A stretch of 64,000 bases of DNA from contig CAIONQ010000021.1 in the NCBI GenBank assembly GCA_903859705.1, positions 1-64,000 on the forward strand, read 5' to 3'. The stretch comes from an uncultured Chthonomonas sp. Lineage in GTDB: Bacteria > Armatimonadota > Chthonomonadetes > Chthonomonadales > Chthonomonadaceae. The notes beneath the pieces are model-generated. The model had not been told where the DNA came from and did not search any database. It saw nothing but the letters and a program-made list of their open reading frames with translations. Of this stretch, positions 1-8,375 are shown one piece after another (within the stretch, counting starts at the first letter, position 1; every line of letters starts with the position of its first letter). Both the position numbers and the translations under genes were made by a program.

Positions 1-126
1 CATTGCCTGAACTCCATCTCACAGAAGATTATCGGACAATTCGACGTTGGCAACCAAAATGACTCTATTAAATTCGAAACCAGACCGATATATCAACTAC
101 AGGTTCGACAGCCTACGCGCCAATAA
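1..126 (+). CDS. Possible C-terminal end of an upstream gene (cut by window edge)
   Basis: Frame 1 is open from the first base to a TAA at 124-126, giving about 41 residues that end in ...IYQLQVRQPTRQ. A promoter begins 35 bases later, which fits a gene ending here. In several bacteria holB (DNA polymerase III delta prime) precedes ricT, so this could be its tail, but the fragment is too short to recognise. That identity is a guess from gene order only. Confidence 0.3.
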   Translation, partial: HCLNSISQKIIGQFDVGNQNDSIKFETRPIYQLQVRQPTRQ

Positions 127-160
127 GATGCGATAGCCCTGATTGCGGTATTGGGTTCGC

Positions 161-189
161 TTGAAAGCAACTTCAGGATATGTTACAAT
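161..189 (+). promoter_or_regulatory. Sigma-A-type promoter for ricT
   Basis: A -35 box TTGAAA (161-166) and a -10 box TACAAT (184-189) are separated by 17 bases. Transcription would begin near 196, which rules out the longer in-frame start at 143 for ricT and leaves a leader of about 64 bases. Confidence 0.7.
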
Positions 190-259
190 AGCAAGTTCAT
201 CTGCCCATATTATGTCTGTACGAAACTTACGGCAGTGCATTTTCAGGAATATAGAATTA

Positions 260-1135
260 ATGGCACTCTGTGCAGGGATATCATTCAAGCGAGTAGCACG
301 ATCTTACTGGTTCGATCCGGCAGGAATTAATCTCAAGGAGAACGACCGCGTGCTGGTTGAAACCGCTCGCGGCCCGGAACTTGGGGTTGTTAAGGTGGTG
401 CCTAGAGAAGTGCCTGAAGATGAAATACAGGCGCCACTGAAGCGAGTATTGCGCCTGGCGCAGGATAGCGACTCCACGCAGGAACAAAAGAATCGTGAAA
501 GAGCGAGACAGGCGCTGAGTGTTTGCAGCGAGAGTGTAGTTCGCCTCGGCCTGCCAATGCGGCTATTGCAGGCGGAGTATTGCTTCGATGCCTCTCAGGT
601 TACAATCTACTTTACTTCTGATTCCCGGGTAGATTTCCGAGACCTTGTGCGAGAGGTGGCTGGCGCACTTCGCTGCAAAGTTCAGCTGCATCAAGTTGGT
701 GCCAGGGATCAAGCACGGATGATTGGCGGAGTTGGGCCATGCGGCCTTACACTTTGCTGCGCAACTTTTCTCTCAGAATTTGCCCCCGTTTCAATGAAAA
801 TGGCTAAGGATCAGAGCCTCTTCCTAAACCCTGTCAAATTTTCTGGAGTGTGTGGAAAACTCATGTGCTGCCTACGCTATGAACACGAAGGCGAAGAGGA
901 AGCACAGGGACCACCGCAGATTGGCGAAGTAGTAAAAACGCCTTCTGGACAGGGGCGTATTGTTGACATTGAGCTTGGTTCGATGATGGCAACGGTGCGT
1001 TTACTGGATGGTGGCGAAGAGATTCAGATTTTGTTTGATGAACTAACACCGGAAAAAACCACCCGTTGCACAGATTGCAAGGGATGCGCGGTAGATCAGC
1101 TTCACGCAGATGCGGATGAGGCCGTTACCGTATAG
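260..1135 (+). CDS. ricT: PSP1 domain protein, RicT/YaaT family
   Basis: A 291-residue PSP1-family protein. The cysteine pattern GPCGLTLCC followed by GVCGKLMCC in the second half is the family signature. In Bacillus the homologue (YaaT/RicT) forms an Fe-S-containing complex that promotes RNase Y-dependent RNA maturation; whether it does so here is inferred. The N-terminal half (ISFKRVARSYWFDP, then VLVETARGPELGVV) is the conserved PSP1 beta domain. The C-terminus has another cysteine cluster (CTDCKGC). I chose the ATG at 260 because AGGAA lies about 10 bases upstream, it lies downstream of the predicted transcription start, and homologues begin near this point. An fmdB-type gene follows 30 bases later, probably in the same transcript. 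Confidence 0.85.
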   Translation: MALCAGISFKRVARSYWFDPAGINLKENDRVLVETARGPELGVVKVVPREVPEDEIQAPLKRVLRLAQDSDSTQEQKNRERARQALSVCSESVVRLGLPMRLLQAEYCFDASQVTIYFTSDSRVDFRDLVREVAGALRCKVQLHQVGARDQARMIGGVGPCGLTLCCATFLSEFAPVSMKMAKDQSLFLNPVKFSGVCGKLMCCLRYEHEGEEEAQGPPQIGEVVKTPSGQGRIVDIELGSMMATVRLLDGGEEIQILFDELTPEKTTRCTDCKGCAVDQLHADADEAVTV

Positions 1136-1165
1136 AAAAGGGTTTCCCTGTTCAGGAGTATCGAA

Positions 1166-1402
1166 ATGCCGATTTATGAGTATCTCTGCAAAGAGTGCAA
1201 TAACAACTTTTCCAGCCTGCGCCGATCTGCCGAAGATCTAGCCGCCAACTGCCCGAAATGTGGCGGTCAGCGTGTTACTCGGTTGCTAAGCGTAACCGCT
1301 AGAACATCCAGTGCAGAGCCAGAATTTGCCTGCGGCACCGGCGGATGTGGCATGCCAATGCAGGGTATGTGCTCTCGTCCCGGTGGCTGCGGCTGCCAGT
1401 AA
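1166..1402 (+). CDS. FmdB-type zinc ribbon protein
   Basis: A 78-residue protein starting MPIYEYLCKEC, with a second pair NCPKCGG, which together form the CxxC...CxxC zinc ribbon of the FmdB/putative regulatory protein family (residues 8-36). The tail is rich in Gly and Cys (CGTGGCG...GGCGCQ), as is common in this family. A ribosome binding site (CAGGAGT) lies about 8 bases before the ATG. FmdB was first named as a possible regulator of formamidase in Methylophilus, and no general function is established. Placement between ricT and metG suggests a housekeeping role. Confidence 0.85.
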   Translation: MPIYEYLCKECNNNFSSLRRSAEDLAANCPKCGGQRVTRLLSVTARTSSAEPEFACGTGGCGMPMQGMCSRPGGCGCQ

Positions 1403-1483
1403 CTCTACTTCAAGGTTTTCTAATAAGGCACGCAGCGCGTGCCAGGCTGCTGATTGCACACGCGGATCGGATGTTTGCTAAAC

Positions 1484-3547
1484 ATGACCAGTACCTACTA
1501 TATTACAACTCCAATATATTATGTAAACGGGCTACCACATGTAGGCTCTGCTTTAACTACGATTGCGTGTGATGTTCTTGCCAGGTACCACAGGATGCTG
1601 GGAGAACAGAGCTGGCTGCTTACTGGAACCGATGAAAATGCAACCAAGGTCCAGGAGGCAGCACTTAAAGCCGGGGCTACGCCACAGCAATTTGTCGATC
1701 ATCTCGCAGGTGAGTTTCGTACCTCATGGAACTCCTTACATGTTGATTACTCAGATTTTATTCGCACAAGTGAGCCCAGGCATATCCGCGCTTGCCAGGA
1801 GTTTTTCCAACGCTTAATGGCAAACGGTTACGTGTACCTGGATACTTATGAAGGCTGGTACAGCATAAGTGACGAAACGTTTTACCTCGATGATAAAGTA
1901 AAAGACGGCTTCGAAATTGAAACCGGCAAGCCCGTTGTTCGTGTGCAGGAGAAGAACTATTTCTTCCGCCTATCTGCATTCGGAGATCGGCTGCTGGAGT
2001 ACTACGATCAACATCCTGAATTTCTGCAACCAGATTTCCGCCGAAATGAAGTAATAGGATTCGTAAAAGAAGGCCTGCGGGATATGTGCATCACGCGAGC
2101 CAATAAGGGCTGGGGAATCGAAGTCCCCGGTGACCCCGAGCGCGTGATCTACGTTTGGTTTGATGCCCTTATCAATTACCTGGCAGCAACCGGCTGGCCA
2201 GATAATCCAGAGTGGGAACAGATGTGGCCGCCAAAGCTCCACCTGATGGGCAAAGAGATCTTCGTTCGTTTTCATGCAACGCTGTGGCCCGCCATGTTAA
2301 TGGCACTTGGTATTGCATTGCCAGAACAAGTATATGCGCACGGATGGTGGACTGCACGTGGCTCTGGTGGAAAGCTTGGCAAGAGTACTGGCGGCCTTCC
2401 TACGCCGGAGAAGTTTACTGCTTTGCTTGCACAGCGTGCCGGCATTGATACTGAGACTGCAGCCGATGCCCAACGCTATATTCTATGCCGAGAAATGAAT
2501 TTTGGGCTAGATACAGACTTCAGCCTCGATAATTGCCTGCGCAGGTACAACACAGATCTGGCTAATGATCTTGGCAATCTGCTAAACCGATCTATCAATA
2601 TGCTGATTAAGTTCCGAGATGGAATAGTCCCACTTGCAGCAGACCAGGATTCGGAAATTACAGCACTCGCTGTGAAAGTGGTGGCAGATTATCAGGGTGC
2701 TATGGCTGGCATTAGCCCCAACAGGGCTCTTGAAGCAATATGGAGCTTGATTGGCAGGCTGAATAAATACGTTGATGAGAAAGCGCCGTGGACGCTGGCG
2801 AAACAAGCAGCAGCAGGCGATGCTCAGGCGGCTGAGGCACTAAGTACCGTGCTTTACTCTTGTCTAGAAGCATCGCGCGTGGCTTCAGTGCTTTTGTGGC
2901 CGTTCATGCCCGTTGCGTCTGCTGCCATAACCCGGCAGCTTGGAATGCCCGAGCGCACCACGATACCAACCATTTCTGATGCGGCCTGGGGCGGCCTACC
3001 ATCTGGCATAACCACTCAGGGCCCCACCCCCATTTTCCCGCGAATTCAGGTACTTGAATTGAGCGAGGCTGAGCTAATAGATCTCGGTGTTGTTGCAGCA
3101 TCGGCGGTTACAACTGGCACCACAGAAAGGCACAAAAAAGTGAGCGAAACAAACAAACCGGCAGAGGCAGCTGTTCCCGGTACACCTATAACACCAGAGT
3201 CCGCTGCAGCCATCCCTGAACCACTAATCACGATCGATGATCTGATGAAGGTTGAGTTGCGTGTTGGCGAAGTTCTTGCAGCAGAGCCAGTGCCAAATGC
3301 AAGCAAACTATTGCGTTTGACTGTGCAACTTGGCGAAGATGACACGCGGACTATTCTGGCAGGCGTTGCAGAATATTATGAACCAGAAGCACTGGTTGGA
3401 CGGCAGGTTATAGTTGTTGCGAATCTGCAGCCGCGCAAAATGCGCGGCATTGAGAGCCAGGGGATGTTGTTGGCGGCAGACATTGACGGCAAAGCAGTAC
3501 TGCTGCAGCCAGACTCACCGGTGGCGCCCGGTGCAAAAGTCAGATAA
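1484..3547 (+). CDS. metG: Methionyl-tRNA synthetase
   Basis: Charges tRNA-Met with methionine. The class I catalytic core begins TYYITTPIYYVNGLPHVG, and the C-terminal 110 residues (from about ITIDDLMKVELRVGEV) form the Arc1p/CsaA-type OB-fold that binds tRNA, so this is the long bacterial form (687 residues). Three things are odd. The HIGH motif reads HVGS, the KMSKS loop reads KLGKS (GGKLGKSTGG), and the connective peptide (GWYSISDETFY) has no cysteines, so no zinc knuckle is possible. A linker of about 70 residues rich in Thr, Ala and Pro precedes the tRNA-binding domain. The ATG at 1484 (MTSTYYIT) is preferred to the one at 1454 because it sits at the family start, though no good ribosome binding site is visible. 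A small GGCACGC/GCGTGCC hairpin (1427-1443) lies in the gap after fmdB. Confidence 0.93.
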   Translation: MTSTYYITTPIYYVNGLPHVGSALTTIACDVLARYHRMLGEQSWLLTGTDENATKVQEAALKAGATPQQFVDHLAGEFRTSWNSLHVDYSDFIRTSEPRHIRACQEFFQRLMANGYVYLDTYEGWYSISDETFYLDDKVKDGFEIETGKPVVRVQEKNYFFRLSAFGDRLLEYYDQHPEFLQPDFRRNEVIGFVKEGLRDMCITRANKGWGIEVPGDPERVIYVWFDALINYLAATGWPDNPEWEQMWPPKLHLMGKEIFVRFHATLWPAMLMALGIALPEQVYAHGWWTARGSGGKLGKSTGGLPTPEKFTALLAQRAGIDTETAADAQRYILCREMNFGLDTDFSLDNCLRRYNTDLANDLGNLLNRSINMLIKFRDGIVPLAADQDSEITALAVKVVADYQGAMAGISPNRALEAIWSLIGRLNKYVDEKAPWTLAKQAAAGDAQAAEALSTVLYSCLEASRVASVLLWPFMPVASAAITRQLGMPERTTIPTISDAAWGGLPSGITTQGPTPIFPRIQVLELSEAELIDLGVVAASAVTTGTTERHKKVSETNKPAEAAVPGTPITPESAAAIPEPLITIDDLMKVELRVGEVLAAEPVPNASKLLRLTVQLGEDDTRTILAGVAEYYEPEALVGRQVIVVANLQPRKMRGIESQGMLLAADIDGKAVLLQPDSPVAPGAKVR

Positions 3548-3570
3548 TATCTGACTTTTGCAGTTTTTCT
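3534..3570 (+). terminator. Terminator overlapping the metG stop codon
   Basis: A perfect inverted repeat (arms CAAAAGTCAGATA and TATCTGACTTTTG, 3534-3560) spans the metG TAA and is followed by CAGTTTTTCT. The stem is AT-rich, so on its own it may be weak. Confidence 0.6.
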
Positions 3571-3619
3571 GTCATAAACGAACAAACTGCAACACTGGAC
3601 GCGTCACATAAAACCAATA

Positions 3620-3663
3620 AAAATGCCGATAAATGCCAACAACCGCATTTATCGGCATTTTCT
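3620..3663 (+). terminator. Strong stem-loop terminator
   Basis: A 17-base perfect stem (left arm AAAATGCCGATAAATGC, 3620-3636; right arm 3645-3661) with an 8-base loop ends in TTTTCT. It backs up the terminator at the metG stop codon. Confidence 0.75.
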
Positions 3664-3720
3664 ATCAATAACCGTATTAAAAAATCATTAAATTCCTTTG
3701 ATTTTTGCACGGGTTATGGC

Positions 3721-3749
3721 TTGCAAATGCATATGTCATCCGTTATACT
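3721..3749 (+). promoter_or_regulatory. Promoter for the small membrane protein
   Basis: TTGCAA (3721-3726) and TATACT (3744-3749) are 17 bases apart. This is close to the sigma-70/A consensus and points to transcription starting near 3756. Confidence 0.7.
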
Positions 3750-3810
3750 GTAATTACCAGCGATGTTTACCAACATGTGCTGCAATTCAGGATGCGAGAG
3801 GAGGTGAGTG

Positions 3811-4020
3811 ATGAAGAAGGAACTTAGCCCGGCAGTTATCGTAGCGGCAGTCGTTGCTGCAGTAGGAGTTGCTGCACTGATCGGGTTCAAGACGCTGGGG
3901 CCGGCATCGAAACCGCCGCCGCCGAAGAATGCCGCATACGAGGAATATCGCAAAACTGGCCATATGCCAGAAATGAAGAATCCAAATGCTGGCGGAGCTC
4001 CCTCCACAGCCGGGAAGTAG
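3811..4020 (+). CDS. Small membrane protein of unknown function
   Basis: A 69-residue protein that I do not recognise. Residues about 6-29 form one hydrophobic helix (PAVIVAAVVAAVGVAALIGF). A proline stretch (KPPPPKNAAYEEYRKTGHMP) and a Gly/Pro tail follow, giving the look of a single-pass anchor or a short exported peptide. Expression signals are unusually good: a near-consensus promoter 60 bases upstream and a full GAGGAGGTGA ribosome binding site 6 bases before the ATG. A GTG immediately before the ATG (3808) is a less likely start. The neighbours are metG (separated by two terminators) and a prepilin gene, so it is probably its own unit. Confidence 0.75.
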   Translation: MKKELSPAVIVAAVVAAVGVAALIGFKTLGPASKPPPPKNAAYEEYRKTGHMPEMKNPNAGGAPSTAGK

Positions 4021-4196
4021 CTATATTCTGTAAGCTATTACAACCTGTGGTGACATTGCTTCACTTCAGGAATGCACGCACTATCTTCAATCGGCTCAGC
4101 AATGCAAGGCATTGTTGCCGCGCGATGCACATTTTCTGTTTCTCCCTACAAATTTAAATGCCAGGAACGGATTGTTACCTGGCCGGAGGCTGCTGA

Positions 4197-5009
4197 ATGC
4201 CCACAATTAAGAAGGCGTTTACCCTAATCGAGCTGCTCGTTGTTATCGCAATCATTGCGATCCTTGCTGCCATTCTGTTCCCTGTTTTCGCACAAGCACG
4301 TGAGTCTGCTCGCCAGACAAGCTGCCTTAGCAACGTAAAACAGATCTCTCTTGGCCTGACCATGTACACTCAGGACTACGATGAGAGATTCCCAATGTGG
4401 TACTACGATATGACCCCGGACAACCCGCTCCGTGGTAAAACAGATCCAGATGGCGGTGGCTATAAGGCCTTTCATGTTGGGTGGGACAAGGTTGTTGCCC
4501 CGTACCTTAAGAACCGCCAGATCTTCCACTGCCCGGATCGCTTCGGCCCCGGTAACGACTGGTCTGATCCGACTAAAGACTCCAGCGGTTGGACAGGCAC
4601 CCAGAACTACGCTGTAAACGCTCGCCTTGTTGGCCGAGCCGGTGAGAGCTGGCAGGTACCTTCTAAACTGGCATCTATCAACTGGCCGGCACAGGCTATC
4701 CTGATTGTTGAGGATGGCACCCAGACATCTACTGGCTCCTGTATGGCAGACAGCGGACTGGAATGGGGTTGGACTGGTGATCATAAGTCTAACCTGGTTG
4801 CAGAAGGTGCCGATGGCGTTGCACCTGGCCCGCTGACTCAGCACAAGGGTGGCTCCAACTACGGATTTACCGATGGCCATGCAAAGTGGTACAACGGTCA
4901 CTCCATGGGCCTCCTGAGCAACAATACAGCTACAGATCAGTCTGTAACTGCAGCTGGCCTGGATACCACGGGAACCCATCCAACATACCACATCAACCCG
5001 GGCAACTAA
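4197..5009 (+). CDS. DUF1559-type prepilin-like protein
   Basis: A 270-residue protein with a type IV prepilin leader: MPTIKKA, then the [19 protein letters not shown] helix, cleaved before Phe. The residue before the cleavage site is Ala rather than the usual Gly. The family pattern continues with [16 protein letters not shown] and ends in the H-x9-DG type motif ([19 protein letters not shown]). Such proteins are abundant in Armatimonadota and Planctomycetes and are thought to be pseudopilins or surface proteins; their function is not established. GGAGG lies 10 bases before the ATG. A terminator follows the gene, so it is probably monocistronic. The type II secretion-like genes at the far end of this window could supply assembly machinery, but nothing in the sequence links them. 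Confidence 0.85.
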   Translation: MPTIKKAFTLIELLVVIAIIAILAAILFPVFAQARESARQTSCLSNVKQISLGLTMYTQDYDERFPMWYYDMTPDNPLRGKTDPDGGGYKAFHVGWDKVVAPYLKNRQIFHCPDRFGPGNDWSDPTKDSSGWTGTQNYAVNARLVGRAGESWQVPSKLASINWPAQAILIVEDGTQTSTGSCMADSGLEWGWTGDHKSNLVAEGADGVAPGPLTQHKGGSNYGFTDGHAKWYNGHSMGLLSNNTATDQSVTAAGLDTTGTHPTYHINPGN

Positions 5010-5060
5010 TCAGCTGATCCCGGAAGATATTGATGTGTAAATTCCACATCAAACCTTCGT

Positions 5061-5100
5061 AAGAACGGTCTCTTGCAGTGCGCAAGGGGCCGTTCTTATT
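5061..5100 (+). terminator. Rho-independent terminator after the prepilin gene
   Basis: AAGAACGGTC (5061-5070) pairs with GGCCGTTCTT (5088-5097) with one G-T pair, followed by a short T-rich stretch. Confidence 0.65.
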
Positions 5101-5224
5101 CTGTGAAATTACCCTTAAACAAGTTTCGCTGTGCCTATCGGCTAAACGGGTACAATTTTCATAACGGAACATCGGCGTAACGCCGTGGAACCACTCCACG
5201 CTTTTTAGATACCAGATACAGTCA

Positions 5225-6595
5225 TTGAAGACCAGCACAAAAACTAAAACCCCATTACTGCTTGCCTGTGGCCTTATATTAATAGTATGCGCCTACGCTG
5301 CGCGAACTAATATCCTGGCACATCGCAAAAGCACAGTTGTATCACCTGATGCACAGGCAACACATGTCGCTGAAAAGGAGCTTGTGCGCCTGCATGAAGC
5401 TGCCCGACTGGCACCTCAGGATAAACAAAAGCAGTGGGACCTGGCGAATTTCTACCTTAAGTACGAGATTTTGGATAAAGCAGCAGATCAACTTGCGGCA
5501 ATTATACATCTGGATAATCGGGATCTTGTGGCACAGCTGCGGCTTGCAGACGTTTGCTTGCGTGTAAAGCAGTTTAAAACAGCCGAATTTTATTATCACC
5601 ACGTAACTGAAGAAGACCCCAGAAGTATTGAGGCCTGGCAGGGCGTTAGCGCAGCCCTTCACAAACAGCGCAGGTTTTACGAAGCCACTACAGCTGCCAG
5701 GAAGGCAGTTGAACTGGATAAGAACAATCCGAGCTCGCACCTGGTATTCGCAACCTGCTTACTGGATTATGCTCTGCAATACCCAGACCCGATAATGCAC
5801 TCAGCTGAAATCAATGTCGCTCGTAAGGAGTTTGAAGGCCTGATAAAGGCAATGCCTGATAACGGAGAAGTTTTCTATCAGTACGGCCGCGCAGAAGAAG
5901 CTCTGCTACAACGCGAATCATCTGTTAAGCTTCTTGAAAGGGCACACCAACTCAGCCCCGATAATGCGGAGGCAGCACGCATGCTTGCGCTGGCTTATCG
6001 GGCCATGCTGCGCGATGATAAAGCTCTCAAAGTGATGCAGGAGCTGCTTGTACGGCAGCCCAAGAATCCTGCCACTAACGATATGCTTGGGCAGCTTTAC
6101 CTTGCATCCACCGTACCGGGAGATGCACAGAAGGCAGTAGATGCTTTTAAAACGGCTGCAGAGGCTGCCCCAAATGACGTTTATATATTGGAACGCCTGG
6201 GCGGTGCCTATGAGAAGATAAAGAACGATGCAGGTGCGAGAGCTGCGTACGAAAAGGCAACCCAAATTAACCCATACCGGGCGTTCGCCTTTCAACGGCT
6301 TGCACTTGTGTATACCCGCCTTAGCCAGCCCGCATTAGCCAAAGAAGCGGCAACAAATGGGCGCAATATGGCATTTAATGAGCAGCAGTTAAAAACGATA
6401 CAGGCGCTTAGCTCCAAGCACCCAGAGGATGTAAACCTGCACCTCATTCTTGCCGAACACTACCGGTCGATTAAGCTGCTTGGTCCTGCCCGGGATGAGT
6501 ACTTCTCTGTTTTAAGGATAGACCCAAAGAATAAACGCGTGCCCGCAGAGTTCATAAAGGGCGCAGCTGCTGAACCGGAAAAAGGGCTTTATTAA
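5225..6595 (+). CDS. TPR-repeat protein with N-terminal membrane anchor
   Basis: A 456-residue protein: one hydrophobic segment at about 10-27 (LLLACGLILIVCAYA), then tetratricopeptide repeats through most of the rest. Examples are QWDLANFYLKYEILDKAADQ, AWQGVSAALHKQRRFYEATT and VYILERLGGAYEKIKNDAGA. TPRs are protein-binding scaffolds, and with the anchor they should face the periplasm. The only usable start is TTG at 5225, with no ribosome binding site. A lone -10-like TACAAT lies at 5151-5156. The stop overlaps the next start by one base (TAATG), so translation of the FG-GAP lipoprotein is likely coupled to it, suggesting that the two products act together. The start is the uncertain part. 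Confidence 0.8.
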   Translation: MKTSTKTKTPLLLACGLILIVCAYAARTNILAHRKSTVVSPDAQATHVAEKELVRLHEAARLAPQDKQKQWDLANFYLKYEILDKAADQLAAIIHLDNRDLVAQLRLADVCLRVKQFKTAEFYYHHVTEEDPRSIEAWQGVSAALHKQRRFYEATTAARKAVELDKNNPSSHLVFATCLLDYALQYPDPIMHSAEINVARKEFEGLIKAMPDNGEVFYQYGRAEEALLQRESSVKLLERAHQLSPDNAEAARMLALAYRAMLRDDKALKVMQELLVRQPKNPATNDMLGQLYLASTVPGDAQKAVDAFKTAAEAAPNDVYILERLGGAYEKIKNDAGARAAYEKATQINPYRAFAFQRLALVYTRLSQPALAKEAATNGRNMAFNEQQLKTIQALSSKHPEDVNLHLILAEHYRSIKLLGPARDEYFSVLRIDPKNKRVPAEFIKGAAAEPEKGLY

Positions 6596-8331
6596 TGACT
6601 AGAAGCAGCGATAAAACCTGTACACGCAGAGATGCACTGCGCATTGGCTCAGCAAGTGCTATGGCACTTCTGGGGCTCGGGCTGGATGGTTGCCACTCGT
6701 CTCCCGCCGGTAGCCCAACTTCAGGACCCAGGTCGAATAGCCAGGCAGTGGCCTCGGCGGTTAAGTTTAGCGATATTACTGAAGCTGCTAACCTCAAATT
6801 TATCCACAGCAATGGAACGTGTGAGCGACGATACTTCTGCGAGCAGGTATCCGCAGGTGCGTGCCTCTTTGACGCTAACGGTGATGGCTTTTTGGATATC
6901 TACTTTCCGCAACCTAAAGCCATTGGCGACTGCTGCAAGGCCTATAAAGAACCATTAAGGCACCGCCTTTATATCAATGATGGCAAAGGTCGTTTCACAC
7001 TCAAAGAAGATGCTTTTGGAGGAGTTGAAACCGATTACGGAATTGCTGTGGCCGTAGGTGACTACAACAACGATGGCCATGCAGACATCTATGTGTGCTG
7101 TTATGGCAAAGATAAGCTATTCAGGAACCGTGGAGACGGCACCTTTGAAGATGTTACTGAGAAGGCCGGCGTAGGCCTTGGTGGCTTCTCGACCAGTGCT
7201 GTGTGGTTTGATTATGATGGTGATGGACACCTGGACTTGTTTGTGTGTAGATACTGCGAGTGGTCGGTTGAAAAGGATGACACGTGCTACAACAAGGATG
7301 GTAAGCCAGACGTATGCAGCCCCACTCACTACACTCCTTCGATAAGCATTTTGTACCATAACAACGGAGATGGCACGTTTACCGATGTAACGCACAAGGC
7401 CGGATTGGGAACAAGCGCGCGTAGGAGCCTGGGAGTTGCGGCAGCAGACTTTCACAACTCTGGGCGCTTGGATTTGTTTGTGGCTAATGATATGGGGCCA
7501 AATTTTTTATTCCGAAACATGGGCGGCGGTAAGTTTGAAGAGGTAGCTATGCAAGAAGGCGTAGCTATGGGTGTAAAACCTGAGCCACAGGCAAATATGG
7601 GGGTAGCAGTTGGCGATTACGATGACGATGGCGATCTTGATGTTCTCGTAACTACCTTTAGCGGCGAGCCTTACACGCTCTATCGTAACGAAAATGGGCA
7701 GTACTTTAGTGATGTTTCGGTTGAGGCCGGCGTGGCTGCGCCCACCTTGCCAATGCTTGGTTTTGGCACAGGGTTTGTCGACTCGCGAAACAACGGATCG
7801 CTGGATCTGTTCTTTGCAAATGGACACGTCAACCCGTATATAGAAGGGTTTGATCCAACCACACATTGGAAACAGCCAAACCAACTTTTGCTGAATGATG
7901 GTGCAGGCAAGTTTGCTCTGGCACCTGACGCTTTGCCCGCATCCGATGTAAAAGTGCACAAGGGCGCGTGTTTTGGCGACATCGACAACGATGGCAAGAT
8001 CGATATTCTTGTAACCGCAAGCAACGATACTCCAACGCTGTTGCACAACGACTCACCACCACAAAACTGGTTATTGATTCAGCTAGTAAATAAGCAGGGA
8101 TGTTGCACTCCAATCGGTACAAAATGTGTGGCAACCATCGCCGGCAAGAAGAAGATGCGTGTGGTACTTGGCGGTGGGAGTTATGCCGGCGATAGCGATT
8201 TTAGAGTTCACTTCGGCCTGGGCAGCGTCGCCTCCATCGATACTCTGGAAATTCAGTGGCTCTCTGGCAAGAAGCAGATACTGAAAGACGTAAAGGCTAA
8301 TCAGATTTTGAAGATCCGAGAAAGCGCGTAG
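6595..8331 (+). CDS. Exported FG-GAP/ASPIC-UnbV repeat lipoprotein (CRTAC1-like)
   Basis: A 578-residue protein with a Tat-type twin-arginine leader (CTRRDALRIG) running into a lipobox (LGLDGC), so it is probably exported folded and lipidated. The body carries repeated calcium-binding FG-GAP/VCBS units, each with a D-x-(D/N)-x-D-G core, for example DANGDGFLDIYF, DYNNDGHADIYV, DYDGDGHLDLFV, DYDDDGDLDVLV and DIDNDGKIDILV, which together form a beta-propeller. The last 70 residues (GTKCVATIAGKKKMRVVLGGGSYAG, then VHFGLGS) are the ASPIC/UnbV domain. Such proteins are inferred to act at the cell surface in binding or adhesion; no enzymatic role is established. The gene is coupled to the preceding TPR gene by a one-base overlap. 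Confidence 0.9.
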   Translation: MTRSSDKTCTRRDALRIGSASAMALLGLGLDGCHSSPAGSPTSGPRSNSQAVASAVKFSDITEAANLKFIHSNGTCERRYFCEQVSAGACLFDANGDGFLDIYFPQPKAIGDCCKAYKEPLRHRLYINDGKGRFTLKEDAFGGVETDYGIAVAVGDYNNDGHADIYVCCYGKDKLFRNRGDGTFEDVTEKAGVGLGGFSTSAVWFDYDGDGHLDLFVCRYCEWSVEKDDTCYNKDGKPDVCSPTHYTPSISILYHNNGDGTFTDVTHKAGLGTSARRSLGVAAADFHNSGRLDLFVANDMGPNFLFRNMGGGKFEEVAMQEGVAMGVKPEPQANMGVAVGDYDDDGDLDVLVTTFSGEPYTLYRNENGQYFSDVSVEAGVAAPTLPMLGFGTGFVDSRNNGSLDLFFANGHVNPYIEGFDPTTHWKQPNQLLLNDGAGKFALAPDALPASDVKVHKGACFGDIDNDGKIDILVTASNDTPTLLHNDSPPQNWLLIQLVNKQGCCTPIGTKCVATIAGKKKMRVVLGGGSYAGDSDFRVHFGLGSVASIDTLEIQWLSGKKQILKDVKANQILKIRESA

Positions 8332-8375
8332 CGACACTGAGCCGCTACAAATTAGATTAGACGGGACCGTTAACT

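Noticed and set aside
143-259. Longer in-frame start for ricT
   Set aside because: It lies upstream of the predicted transcription start near 196 and lacks a ribosome binding site. The PSP1 family begins near the ATG at 260.
1403-1483. A possible SAM or T-box element ahead of metG
   Set aside because: Only one short hairpin is present in 80 bases, too small for either element, and no specifier or conserved core is visible.
4224-4991. A 255-residue minus-strand frame opposite the prepilin gene
   Set aside because: The prepilin has a leader, family motifs and a ribosome binding site. The antisense frame has none of these.
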